Below are positions 1 to 10,715 of a stretch of DNA of 64,000 bases, in pieces. The translations under genes were made by a program, and so were the position numbers. The DNA comes from Cladobotryum mycophilum. Its lineage: Eukaryota > Ascomycota > Sordariomycetes > Hypocreales > Hypocreaceae. Numbering within the stretch: the first letter of the stretch is position 1; each line of letters opens with the position of its first letter. The stretch spans positions 2,542,001 through 2,606,000 of the forward strand of contig CM071589.1 of assembly GCA_036429605.1 (NCBI GenBank), in the 5' to 3' direction. The notes beneath the pieces were generated by a model. The model did not search any database. It saw nothing but the letters and a program-made list of their open reading frames with translations, and was not told the origin of the DNA.

Positions 1-998
1 ATTCGGCTTTTGGAACCTGCCAGGCAGCCTGCTGGGTAGCCGTTATTGCTCCTTGCCCATGAACTATGTATGGCGCGAGCATTGGCGGGTTCTCTCTCGC
101 GACAAAAGTTTCTTGGTGGACCGGATGGAGGATGTAGGTATGTAAAGACATTGTGTAAACACATAAGTTGGCTAAGAAAACATGGTTGGTGTGACTGCTG
201 TGGTTTCAGTTTTGGACTTTTGATAGCAGGAATATCACTTAGGATGATTGTTCATTATTTCCTCTGGCTCATGTGCGAAAGTTCCTATATCATAATATCC
301 CTTCTTATATCATTCGACTTTTCAGCACTTTTGTGTTGCCTCTCTCGCGTAACCAGAATTCCAGGTGGGTGAGATTCACTTCCTGTATGAAGTAATTCGG
401 ACTCAACTCTACGTAAAAGTAACATAGCCATCAAGACCATTGACACTCAACGTTACCCAAGACACCACTACATCCAACCCATGGCGCCACCCCACCCACT
501 TTGCGCTCTCTTGACTGAAACACGTCTGTGAGCTTCCGATCAAGGTGCTCAACGTAATTGGGCTATACTGCTCGTTTCTCTCACCGAAACCATCTCCTAA
601 TTGGCGCGCCAGAAAGCTTCCATCCATAAAATACTCACATCGTACGATGAATGGCTTCCACTAAATGACGTGGCGGGGCATAGACTATATACATTGCCAA
701 TAAGCCTCGCCCAATGATACAAATGAAAGAGTCGTTGTTACTAAAAATGAGACACCGTTGGACATAAATGAAGATGCGAGCATAGAGATGCTCTATCACT
801 GTGAAGCCTATGGTAATTTAATTTAAGAGCTTGGGTGAAAGGAGACATGAGTTGCGCCGCAGTCTGATGTCTCGTTGCTGGTCTGATTGTACGATTATCT
901 CCAGGGTATTATATGTGACTCGGGGGTAAAATAGTCTCTGTTGGTAGCCATATCTAAATTATAGTAACATCTTCCTCTACTTCTTCATTCATCACCCA
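1..998. other. Intergenic stretch, no supported gene
   Basis: No reading frame here has a recognisable motif, a signal peptide or plausible splice partners. The short frames are broken by AT-rich sequence. It lies downstream of the 3' end of the leftward P450 gene and probably holds its terminator. I see no RNA gene or clear repeat. Confidence 0.5.
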
Positions 999-3009
999 TT
1001 AATCTATCCGTTCCTCCAGCATCACCCGCAGTGGTCGCTGGTTGAACTGGATTGAAAAGTACTGATTCCAGTTAAAATGATCTATGCTGCAAGATATGTC
1101 AGTAAAGACCCCGGTACCAAGCACTGGCCAAGCTACTTACGTCGTCTCGTACGGCGTCACGCGATATCTACGGAAAACAGAGGCAAACGTAAGAAACATC
1201 TCAATGTACGAGAGGCTTTTGAATTCCATCTCAGGGTTAGCTTTCGTATGGGGTTGTTGTATAATCGGACGGAGTACTTACTGCGAAGCGGGACACATTC
1301 GCCGGCCCTTTGAGAAAACCACAAGGGATTCAGAGTAGTCATTGCCAAACCACCTCTCAGGATCGAACTTCTCAGGATCAGCGAAAGTTTCTGCATCCAT
1401 ATGCACGAAGTAGGACGGAGCAGCAACGACAGCCTAGTAGAGAATTGTTAGAAAAATCCTTCAACTTGTGTATGTGATGCAACGCTAGGTTACCTTGGCG
1501 GGGATAAGGTGTCCATCGATTTGGGAACCCTCGCAAACTAATCGAGGAGGACCCGTCACTACTCCGTGTGTGAGACGCATACTTTCCTTAACTACTCCAT
1601 TCTATCATCCGTTAGCAAAACCTTTAACCGAGGTGACGGGAAACCACATACTAGAAGAGGAAGTTCCCGCAGGACTGTATATGATGGCACGGGTGTGTTG
1701 AGATCTGACCAGAGAGACTTGAGTTCCTCGTATAGTCTCTGCTGCAACATCAAATCTCTGGATACCATGAATGTTCCAAAGGGGAATATGTTTGATAGAT
1801 CTATCATACCGCCCCACATGGTGACTTCAACCTCGGATAGCAGCACGTTGTCTGAATGGGGTTGTGTGCTGTCAGATTTGCTATCCAAGTGAGCATTCAA
1901 AAGACGCTGAATCATGGAATCCACGTTTTTCGGTGTGTTTGGATCCTTTTCATGCTCCAAGGCAGCCTCCAGAATCTAGAAGAGTCAGATGCGGCTTGAA
2001 CGAGGGAGTAAGAGGTGAGGAATAACGATTGCGCTTACCTCTCCGACCTGGATTGATCCTTCGAAAGCTCTAGTAAAAAGGCCGACGAGGCAATGAGGCA
2101 AGGCGAATGCGAGTTTATTTACATTAGGGAAGCCCCTTGCCAGCCAAACGGTCCAGTTCATTGCCAGTCCGGTGGCAACGGTCAACGGATCATCAAAGTT
2201 CTCGCTGGCTAAGCACTTCAAGTGGTCAGGGACACTACTAAAGATGAAATCCATGGCAATCTTGAGAGTGAGTGATCGATATCCCGTTCCCAAGTTGCAG
2301 GGCTGTTGAGCTCGTGCTTGCACGGATAGGAGGCGGCAGAAAAGTTCCACCTTTTTGTCTCTCTACAGGTTAGCAGGCTGAAGACATTCGGTTAGTGAAA
2401 TGAGGAAGGCATACGCTTTCTCTGATGCTTGGCTCGCAGCGATCGTAATGTCTCTTTCCAAATAAAGAGGCCACAGGACGATAGCGCGCTCTAAATTCTG
2501 CCGACTCGCTCATAGTAAAGAAGGTCGGTTCCTCGCCTCCAAGGTGCTCGTAGGATTCCGGGTCTTTGATGCCATTGAACCCGGATGAGTAAATATCATG
2601 ATATGCCGCAGGGTTACAAAAGTCGAGCTGTTTTGATGCTTAGTGTTGGTTCAATCAAGCACACTGCCACATGATGATGGAGCCAGCTGTTATTGTTGTT
2701 GTCATTACCTGATTTGGAGCAGTGCGAATGACTGGCCCTGCGCAGGGGTTAGCAGTCGACATGTTTGAATCCTTGCCGTGGAAATATTTTACCATATTTC
2801 TTATGCAGCTCAATGTTGTTGTGTAGCATCTTTCCATCCTTCCAACATTGATAATACGCCCTGTATAGTGTTGACGCCGCTGCCGACCTGGGGCCTGGGA
2901 ACTTGGAGAGAGGATGAAAATAGAGCCGGTAGATGACAATGTAGATCCTGTAAGTCAAAAATGCTAGAAAAACGGCGAGTAACAATATGTTGATGTCCAT
3001 CATCATCAT
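999..3009 (-). CDS. Cytochrome P450 monooxygenase
   Basis: Membrane-bound haem monooxygenase, about 509 residues in nine exons that join in frame: 2793-3009, 2709-2737, 2415-2627, 2039-2362, 1652-1975, 1494-1601, 1282-1433, 1141-1215 and 999-1086. The start is a run of four ATGs followed by a hydrophobic anchor and the proline hinge YFHPLSKFPGPR. The I-helix region lies in exon 5, the K-helix ExxR is ESMR in exon 6, and the PERF-like segment is FDPERW in exon 7. The haem loop reads FSKGRRMCPA, a permitted form of FxxGxRxCxG with Ala in the last place. Overall it resembles the benzoate-4-monooxygenase/trichodiene-oxygenase type P450s common in fungal secondary metabolism; the substrate cannot be read from sequence. 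It is divergent from the gene starting at 4391. All key residues are present, so I consider it intact. Confidence 0.9.
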
Positions 3010-4390
3010 GATCAACCTGGATGTTTGTACAAAAGCAGAATGATGAATTACGAGCCACGGTAGAAATAACCCCCTTGGAAACCGTTGATTGTATGAACTG
3101 ATCTCAACACTCACCGTCGTGGGTCTTCGAGAAAAGATTTTCTTTTTCCAGACGCGCATCGAGACTTTTACACCCCATCCCGCGCATGCATGTTTCAATG
3201 CGGTCTTTTCCAAATAGCACAAGTATATTGCGTAAGATGAGAAACGGAGGAATACGGTCTGTCCTGTGAATGTTTCACCCAACGTAATGTGACTGGGGTT
3301 CAGATCAAGGGGAAATTAGCTAACCAGTTTGCAAGAAACAAGTACCCATAAATGTGAAGAAACCAGAAAATTATCATAGGACGTTGGGCAGTAGAAGTAT
3401 ATCATGCTAGCATAGGCAAAGTATCCAGATGCAGCATAATCGAGGGATAGACTGTACACACGGAAGACAGATTCATTACCTCTTTGGGCCTTTGTTTTTC
3501 AGCCCGTTGACCCGAGCGGGTTTCCTCACGACATCTCAGAAGTTGAACATTAGCTTAGGTTACAATACAAGCCTTCTGTACATAAGAAGAAGTTTCTGAC
3601 TCGCTTTATTTACCAAGTTATAAAGTATCAAATTAATGTTGCGACCGAAGCATGTTGCCCATACATGGACGTCTGTTGATACATGTGGGAGCAGTTTACG
3701 TAAGGTTTGTTATTCCTATGTAGTATTCTCCGGAGATGCGCGTTAGGGCTGCATGATGGAATCCATTCTTCACGCACTCAATTTTCTGACTCATATTTGT
3801 CGACTAGATATTACTGGCGTGCATTATAGGATTTAGGTCAATGAAGAAAAAGAAGAAAAGTCGAGGTGCAAGACGTAGTGCCTGGCCTGTTCCTCTTTAT
3901 GTACGGAGTAGCATTGGATCCAATCCAATTTCCTTTTTTAATTTGTACCCTACCGCATACGTGCTCACTAGACAGTAAGACAGCTAAATAGGGGTTAGGA
4001 CCTCGACGAAAGTACAAGTAATATCTAGAGACATCCGCTTTATGACCAGACCGCCAGCTTGGTGACCGTCCAACGTTGTGAGACGTAGGTTTGCGGCCGC
4101 ACTTCGGTGCATCTTACCCATTATGGTGAAAAAGTTATGCATGTCTAGCTAGCAACAGTTACGGGATCCATGAGTCCACAGAGCACATGATGGAATCCTC
4201 CTAGTAGATACGTGCCATAGGGAGAATGTCTCAGAACTTTTCAGCTCTTGCGTTTTGAGTGTACATCAAGTACTACCGTAACAGCATTTATAACTACACA
4301 TAAAAACTACAAATTTACTACCCATACGTGAAATCTTCGATAGAAGTTGCCATTTTAGTTACTCCCTTCTCATTTACCGAGGTGAAAAAA
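3010..4390. promoter_or_regulatory. Divergent intergenic region between P450 and the 4391 gene
   Basis: About 1.4 kb separates the two start codons and should hold both promoters. I see no other coding signal. A NotI-like GC-rich octamer lies near 4095, and several purine-rich tracts occur near 3842-3862. No specific operator could be assigned. Confidence 0.4.
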
Positions 4391-5971
4391 ATGCTGGCCA
4401 AGTTCTTGAGATTGTTGTATTCTTTGCTAAGAGCAGAGAACAAGAGACCAACGAATGAACTTGATTCAAGGGAATACGATGTCGATGACATATACGAGCC
4501 CAACGGAGCCGTGTCTGTCATTGGACGATCTATTGTCACCAATTACACTCTGAGCAATCATGTCCAACATGCCCAGACTCTCGAGGGAGCAACTGGTTAT
4601 ACGTTTGTCACGGATCCCGCAAGGAAGACGCTAGACAGAAAGAGTCTGCTGAAGCAAATGACAAAGAGTGCTGCTTCCTTGGAGAAGATATCGTGCCTCT
4701 TGAGGGGTAACACGAAGAACGCAGCATCCTACATCCCAGCAACGAACCCACAAGCGGTCGCTATAATTGGCCAAGGAACCTTTATATCTAGACCTGAATT
4801 GCCGGATCTGCAAAAGGACGCTGATATGTCAGAGATTTACACCAAGATTAGGTTTGAGCACTTCAATGGCCTCGCTTCGACCCAGTACTTCAAAGCCCAT
4901 TGCTCCACTATAAAACCGCATGCATTTGATATAATATGCGCTGGAAGATTTAAGAGTATTAGCATTAACACTGGACTGTGCTTATTCTCCAAGTCTGTTC
5001 TCAACACTTCACCAGGCCAAGGCAAGGGGGTAACTATGGGCGAGAAGCCTACCATCCCACCGTTGCCGCAGAATAGCAAACCAACCTTGTATGAGCTCGA
5101 GATCGTCGCGAGGCTTTCATCCGCCATCGCAGATACCGTTGGTCTCGTTGGAGAGCCTCACCGGGATGGCACTACACCGATCAGTATCAACATCGATATA
5201 CCGGACTTTCAGTATTACTGGACGGCCTGTGAGCTGCTTGAACACAATCTCGTCACTGTTGAATACGTCAAGAATTGGATTGCGGCGATCGACAAGCGAA
5301 GACGTCAGCTTAAGGCAATTATGATATCCATGATCCATACCACACTGAAAGACCGGGGTCTTGGTCATGTAGAGGTTCAACTGAGCACCGGAACCGAGGC
5401 GGCGGTCGCTCTCGTCAAGGACACAGTTTATGTCGGATTAGTGCCCACTTTGGAGGAGATCATCCGCGCCCTCAGATCCCAAGGACATGAAGCTTCGAGA
5501 TGGAATGCGTTTTTGGACAATTTGGATGCACGCCATCAGCCACAAACTGTAGGGGAGCTCAGTAAGCTCATGTATGTCTTCAAATCTGTAAAGGTGGCCT
5601 TGGATGATATTCAAGATACAGCCACAATCGTCACGGGGGAGGAGGATAAGCACGGCCCAAGTCTCACAATTCAGGTCGACGACGTCAACGAATGGAGAAT
5701 TTTCGACAGAGCAAAGGCAATCCTACAAGAGCACTCCAAACGGGTTGGCTATGGCCCCAAAGGCGCCGTTATTATCGGCCTATTTCCAATGCAAAGGATC
5801 TTTGCTGCTTGCCGTGGGCGTTCGGATCTATACAACGAGGAATGCGGGGATGACCTCATCTTGGCCACCGAGAAGACGGTTATCAGCCCGCTTGACGTTA
5901 TTGGCACAACACACGGCATGCATGTTGCGAGAAGATTACGGCATTTTTACAAACAGGAAGGATTGCTATAA
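4391..5971 (+). CDS. Unrecognised ~526-aa protein; layout resembles cyclodipeptide synthase (hypothesis)
   Basis: Single-exon gene. The first in-frame ATG is at 4391; the frame is open a little further upstream without an ATG. It has no signal peptide or clear membrane segment, and I recognise no standard domain. A Ser/Thr-rich loop (SISINTG, about residue 188) is followed by a beta-strand ending in an Asp (ISINIDIPD, about 264), a basic helix (KRRRQLK, about 302), another strand (VEVQLS), an amphipathic helix, and a C-terminal segment LDVIGTTHGMHVARR (about 501-515). That order recalls the Rossmann-like tRNA-dependent cyclodipeptide synthases, whose basic helix binds aminoacyl-tRNA. Fungal arginine-containing versions (RCDPS) have been described and lack a clear sequence signature. 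This is inference from layout only. It is divergent from a P450 and convergent with an NLR gene. It could equally be a lineage-specific protein of other function. Confidence 0.7.
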   Translation: MLAKFLRLLYSLLRAENKRPTNELDSREYDVDDIYEPNGAVSVIGRSIVTNYTLSNHVQHAQTLEGATGYTFVTDPARKTLDRKSLLKQMTKSAASLEKISCLLRGNTKNAASYIPATNPQAVAIIGQGTFISRPELPDLQKDADMSEIYTKIRFEHFNGLASTQYFKAHCSTIKPHAFDIICAGRFKSISINTGLCLFSKSVLNTSPGQGKGVTMGEKPTIPPLPQNSKPTLYELEIVARLSSAIADTVGLVGEPHRDGTTPISINIDIPDFQYYWTACELLEHNLVTVEYVKNWIAAIDKRRRQLKAIMISMIHTTLKDRGLGHVEVQLSTGTEAAVALVKDTVYVGLVPTLEEIIRALRSQGHEASRWNAFLDNLDARHQPQTVGELSKLMYVFKSVKVALDDIQDTATIVTGEEDKHGPSLTIQVDDVNEWRIFDRAKAILQEHSKRVGYGPKGAVIIGLFPMQRIFAACRGRSDLYNEECGDDLILATEKTVISPLDVIGTTHGMHVARRLRHFYKQEGLL

Positions 5972-6297
5972 AAAAAGGTGTTGCATCTGACGGTGAAGCT
6001 GCAGGAAGAATACTTGGGTAAGGATAGCTGGAGCCGGGCGCCACAGAAGATAAAAGAGACCCTTGGTCTATTGTATAGTAATGACAACCAACCTAAGTAG
6101 CTGTGTTTGCTTCAATTGATCTAAACTTGGCATTCTATGTTCCGAAACTAACGTTTTTTACCATGGTGGCAGAGTGCTGTTGTGATCGACAAGGCGAAGC
6201 ACCATTGTCACATCGTTCTCTATATCGTTACGCGTTTAACAGCTAAATCGTCAAACATTGCGATAATCTGTTGAAATCTTTTCTCTATTGTATGCTA

Positions 6298-9200
6298 CTA
6301 ATCCTCCAAATATAGATACTCTATGGCTTTTGTATACCGAGCCAATTCGCCCATCTCTGTAAAGTTCGGCAACACTCCAGCCAAACTTCCCAAAGCCACT
6401 CCTTTCAGCGCCGACAAGACGGCGGGATTTCTCTCCTCGGCACACATAGCAATGTCTAGGAAAATAAGAATAGTTCTAGAGATCTGAATCAACTGCCTCT
6501 CTCGCTCGGGAGAGTCGACGATTCGACCGGCCTCTTCTACGCGCTGGTTGATGACTCCTATAAATACTTGATGGCAGTTGCCTGAAGCAACTCCCGCGAG
6601 GTCAACAATCTTCGAAGCCAGAGTGTTTAAGCAGTTAGGTTGTGTCTCTTCAGCTGTCGCAAACAAGCTGACAACGGCATCAAAAATGGCACCTAGGTCC
6701 TGAACCTGAATAACTCCTCCAGGAGATGCATCGCGATCAGCATGGGTCTCTCGTGCCAGTCGGAAGCCCGATTCAATGAAGGGTTGTAATGCAGACGCCG
6801 CAGGACCGTTTCTTTGCTTGATAGCTGTGCGTAGTACTCCCATGCCTGCGAGTGCGAGGCCAAGAGCTTTGTCATGCTCCTTATCCTTGAAGCATCTTTG
6901 GTATTCTTCCCATCTCAGGCTGATCACCTCTTCAGCCATGTACTTCATGTTTCTCTCAAGAGCTAGCCCCAACACTGGCACCCATCCCTCGCTGAATTTG
7001 TCTAGCAGCATTGTCTTCGGGCTCAACGCTGCTGCTCTCAAGAGCTCAATGCCAGCCTGCTCATGGACCTCAGCATTGACTTGATCTTGAATCATGACAG
7101 CCTGTAAGAATCGCTCTACAAATATGCGAATCAGTTCCCGCACCGGCGCCTCTCCCTCTTTGCCAAGGTCTTCAACGTCAGTGACCGCCTTGATCCAAAG
7201 CCTAGAGATGACAAAGGACAGGTGCCTAAACTTCTGCCCGCGCCCGACTGCCATTACAAGCAGTTCAATGCCGACCAGAGCCAAGGTCTCCGCTTTCCTG
7301 AATCTCTCTTCTGGACTCAGGTCTTGGTTGGTCAGGTGTTCCTTGAGTTCGTTTGCACGCTTCTGAACTACCACTTCTAGCATTGGCTCACCAAGGCTAG
7401 GATAGGAGACGAGATTGTTCAGTACCCCGACCCATGTACTCGCGATCAATCTGATGACATGCTTATTCTGGCTCGCAATGGCATCCCCCAAGATCTTCAC
7501 CGCAGCTTGAGTCAGTCGGTCTAAGACTTGTGGGAGGTGCTCTCCAAGACCGTCTTGGACGAATGTAGTTGTCGTTCTGCGCAGATGATGAGACGTCACA
7601 CTGTCGAGCCTAACTCCTGAGATCGATTCACCATCTTTGCCTGCCAAGCCCATGCAGCAAAAACTAGACATGAAGCCTCGGAGCCGTGATCTGCCGCCAT
7701 TGTCTTGTCTCTTCGTTGATGTGTTGGTGTTGGCACGTGATTTTGTGGCCAACTTGATCACGTCCTGGAAGGCGTCCTTGGCTAGCTTGACCAATTCTCT
7801 GAGGAAAGGAGTTTCGCCTTTTTTAATTTCCCCCTCGATGAACTTCTCAAATTGGTTGACGAGGCTATTGATCGTGTCCATGCTACTCGCTTTGACAGTT
7901 GCCCTAAACACCTTCCGCTGAATCTGTTGACGATCATGCCATTTGGGGACAGGAGCCCCGCCATAATCTGCAGCCTTTACGTCGCTCTTCAACAAAATCT
8001 CCTTAATTTCTTGATGCCCGCGGTCGTCTGCAGCTTCATACGCCGTGCCCATTGGCCCCTTGGCTTTGCGAACCTTGGCGCCCTTGTCTAAAAGCAGACG
8101 TACAACCTTGGGGCTTCCATGATATGCCGCCGCTCGAAGAGCTGGTCCGACTATACCGCTTCGGTCATTGACATTCACTCCATGCTCGATTAGTTCCTGA
8201 ATAGTCTCCAGAAAAGGGGTAGAGTCCAGCCCTGGATTGAACCCCGCAGCTGCGGCCGTCACAGGGCTCCCGTATGTTCTGTGCGTTGCACGAAGATTCA
8301 TGCGTTTCGAACAAAGCAGCTTAACAAGCTTCGAGTGGCCGTGAAATGCCGCAGCATGAAGAGAGGTGCCGAATGGCCCGTCGTTCTCAATAATCCTGGA
8401 CTCTCCATAACAATCAAGTATTGCATTGGCACAATCGCAGCATCCGATCAAAGATATCGTTTGTAGAGCAGTGCCGAAAGAGCTTTGTATCTTTACGTCT
8501 GCTCCAGCCTCAACGAGATGCAATACTACCTTCTCATGGTGCTTTCTGCAAGCAGCGATCAAAGCCGTCTCTTTGACCTTGTTTGTAAGATCAAGCTTGG
8601 CATCTTTATCAACGAGTAGTTGCGCTACCTGTAAGTTTCCGCAATTGGACGCGTAGTATAGGGGGTGCGGCCTTCTTTGTCTGTCGCATTGATGTCGGCG
8701 CCATATTCGATCAGCTTCTCAACAGTGCGGGCAGCATCTTCAAGATCAATCTCATTCCGTACGGCCCAATGGATGGGTCTTAACCCATCGCTATCAAGCC
8801 TCGTCAGGTCGAACCACTTTCTTGCTCTGAACGTATCAAAGAACCTGACAAGACCAAAGTAGCTAACGATATGTTCGTGGCAGACTCCGCCCGGCAACGT
8901 CTTGCCCATATTGAGAAAATATACTTGAAACGCCAATCGTAGATTCCCTTCTTCGGTCGCTTTATTATTATCAAAAAGTATCTTCAGTAGATCGAGAACC
9001 GCGGAGTGACTTTCTTCAACGCTTACTTTATCCTCGGGTCCGAAGCTCTTCTTAATGCTAGTAGCCCATGTAGAAGATGCAAATAGTAGAAACGGATGCT
9101 TCTGCAGTATTAGCCCAAGGCTACCAGGATTGTACCACGTAGCGTCACTTCGGGGACCCTGAGAGAACTCCGGCGAGCATAGGTGAGATAGGCAGAGCTT

Positions 9201-10715
9201 TGCAATCCGGTGGTTGTACATAGCTGGCCTGTATTGTCTGAAGAACTCAAAGACGGTCGTATGGCAGAATTGGAAGACCCCAAGATTCTCGTTGAAACGA
9301 ACCAAGTGATTGGAAAAACGGATAATTGTGGCAGGATCTTCAGTAAGACCCTGGTGAAGTACCTGGTCTATCTTTCCGTTGGCGTCCAATGAGAGCGCCA
9401 CAAGAATGACCTCTTTCGACATTGACCCCGTGCTGTCTGCGAGTAGAGCTGCTGTCCTTTGAACTATCTGCTGCCGGATTGGGTCTTCCAAGGACTCAAA
9501 TCCATCGGCGTAGGTCCTGTACAGATCTTGCAGCTTCTGTGGTGGAACGAGACTTCTCAGGGCATTTGAGACTTGCAATTCTAGCTCCATGTTGCAGATG
9601 TTCAATGCTTGCAAGCTAACCCATAGGAACCTGGGCTCTTTGTCATCAGTGAAAGCTAAAGGAAAGGATGTATAATACTGACATTCCATCTGCCTTTTTG
9701 TTTAGTTCGTTAAAGACCTGCTTCCTAAGCTCTGGCCGTCTCTGAAGGAATGCCGATTCGAGATTTTTCTCTAGGTACGTCTCGATATCACGTTTGTTTC
9801 TCTCAACTGTAACTTCGATTTGGACCAGCTTATGCGCTCGCAGCTGATCGATGCCCTTATAATCGCGGGAGCTGATGGCTACACTAAGACGGCAGCCGCT
9901 CGTCCCATCCTTGAGCTTTTGAACCAGGGTGTTGAGCCCCTCAATCAGCCGGTACTGAGAATTTAGGGAAGTTGATCCAGCGCATCAATGATGATGTATA
10001 TGTCGCGTTGCGATGAAGCCAGCAGTTTATGCAGCTCATTCTCGATGATCCGGGGAGAGGTATGATTTCCGAATGTATTGATCGACAGTTTGTCAGCTTT
10101 ATTGACTGCCTGCTCCCAAAAGGTCATCAACATATTTCGATAGAGCTTATCCTTTTCCTGGTCATTTCCAAAGCCGACATAGAAGTAGAGTAGGCAGACA
10201 GCATCGGGACCTCGAGCTGCAAACTGATTCTGATAGATGCTCTCAATTACTCGAGACCTAAGCAGCACAAGAATTATTCGTTGCTCATTCACGAGTATAT
10301 GGTTAGCACAGATAAAACTGGATCCTTACATCAGAGTTGATTTCCCGCATCCAGCTATTTAGTAATTAGTGCAAGCATGTATGTTGCGTGACTGTGAGAA
10401 CTTACGGCCGCCATGAAGCCACAAGAACGAGTAGTCTGCCTCCATTGTCTCCCATTGCTGGAAATTGCTGTCCTGCACCAGCCAGTCGCACGTTCCAGAA
10501 GTTTCCCATTCCGCTTTCAACCTTTTGTGCGTCTCCAGTGCAACATGCTTCGGTGTCAAGTCTGCTTTGGTGCTGTCATCTGCAAATGTCAACGTTAGTA
10601 GTGCCGGCGGGATGGTAAACACTCGAAACTAACAGAAAACATTGTCGCCATAGTTGACAGCCTGCACCAGCCCAACATTGCTATGTTGGTTGATTCTGTA
10701 GTTGTTTCCAGGCAT
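6298..10715 (-). CDS. NACHT-ankyrin NLR-like (STAND) protein, frame broken twice
   Basis: Fungal NLR-type signalling ATPase read leftward. A short N-terminal exon (ATG at 10715) encodes an Asn/Gln/Gly-rich segment (NVGLVQAVNYGDN), followed by an intron with a CTAAC branch site. Then come the NACHT module with a split P-loop (LWLHGG / CGKST), Walker B (IIIDALDQLP), a 52-nt intron at about 9688-9637, and a helical arm. Ankyrin repeats cover about 8750-7990 (for example GADINATDKEGRTP and LRAAAYHGSPKVVRLLLDKGA). A long helical C-terminal region of about 550 residues that I do not recognise ends at 6298. The frame is lost at two places: just after Walker B (TAA near 9965), where one more base restores it, and in the ankyrin region at 8661-8665, where five G sit where six are needed. 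The rest is clean, so this may be assembly error rather than a pseudogene. It is convergent with the 4391 gene. Confidence 0.8.

Noticed and set aside
1282..1433. Apparent loss of the P450 haem motif in the long unspliced frame
   Set aside because: In the correct exon frame the motif FSKGRRMCPA is complete; the apparent damage came from reading the wrong frame and an intron.
9637..9688. A third frame break in NLR1 near 9690
   Set aside because: A 52-nt intron with GTCAGT donor, CTGAT branch and CCCAG acceptor joins GM to FLWVSLQ in frame.
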